Assembly (NCBI GenBank): GCA_038025085.1
Contig: CM076153.1
Location: 372,001-436,000 of the forward strand
Length of the DNA: 64,000 nt
Reading direction: 5' to 3'
DNA from: Tetragonia tetragonoides
Taxonomy: Eukaryota; Streptophyta; Magnoliopsida; Caryophyllales; Aizoaceae
The translations under genes were made by a program, and so were the position numbers. Of this stretch, positions 63,959 to 64,000 are shown one piece after another (the first letter of the stretch is position 1; each line of letters opens with the position of its first letter). The notes beneath the pieces were generated by a model that was not told the DNA's origin, did not search any database, and worked only from the letters and a program-made list of their open reading frames with translations.

Positions 63959-64000
63959 TATGGTTTCAGAAAATTGCTCTTCTACCATTCACCTAGAAGG
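63959..64000 (+). CDS. Possible start of a gene running off the window
   Basis: An ATG after a CT-rich leader opens MVSENCSSTIHLEG, still open at the window end. Only 14 codons are visible, so this is a candidate only. Confidence 0.2.

Overview
This is a nuclear segment of a flowering plant, most likely a core eudicot. The sequence is AT-rich, the genes are small with GT-AG introns, and the spacers are filled with plant transposable elements (tRNA-derived SINEs, Helitrons, Stowaway-like and fold-back MITEs, LINE and Ty1-copia remnants). The plant-type genes are an SBT-type subtilase, the catalase chaperone NCA1, a COR27/COR28-like cold and clock regulator, prolamin-like secreted proteins and a DUF2431 protein. 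A Caryophyllales source is possible, but that is a weak guess.

Region 1-36.1 kb is one locus present twice in direct orientation. Unit 2 spans about 17,296-36,080 and unit 1 ends at about 17,295; base 1 corresponds to base 18,875, so unit 1 should begin about 1.58 kb left of the window. Each unit carries a 1.26 kb fold-back element, an LTR-like fragment, a 149-bp tandem repeat, a SINE with target-site duplications, Helitron termini, one complete nine-exon subtilase gene (6,846-10,555 and 25,721-29,454), a short secreted ORF, a decayed DDI1 protease-domain pseudogene, two LINE tails facing opposite ways, a small Helitron and a CGTGC-rich element. The copies are nearly identical by eye. They differ in microsatellite lengths, scattered SNPs, an 89-bp deletion and one Glu codon. 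The unit junction lies inside the CGTGC-rich element. Either a young tandem duplication or two haplotypes wrongly joined in the assembly would explain this.

Region 36.1-40.2 kb holds a cluster of related MITEs with palindromic ends and two paralogous minus-strand genes for small secreted six-cysteine prolamin-like proteins. Region 41.5-48.3 kb is the NCA1 gene (minus strand), with a degenerate copia element in intron 3 and a SINE in intron 6. Region 51.5-55.7 kb is a COR27/28-like gene (plus strand) with evening-element and G-box motifs upstream and a SINE in intron 1. Region 56-61 kb holds an RNase H-like remnant, a broken DUF2431 relic, a coiled-coil ORF and an intact three-exon DUF2431 gene with a possible N-myristoylation motif. 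The last 3 kb has a decayed coding fragment and possibly the first codons of another gene.

The genes do not form an evident pathway; NCA1 (catalase activity) and COR27/28 (cold and light timing) are neighbours only. I found no convincing new multi-gene system. The most informative points are the structure of the 18.8 kb duplication and its junction, the two GC-AG introns and altered catalytic-Ser motif of the subtilase, the six-cysteine secreted pair, and the MITE cluster.
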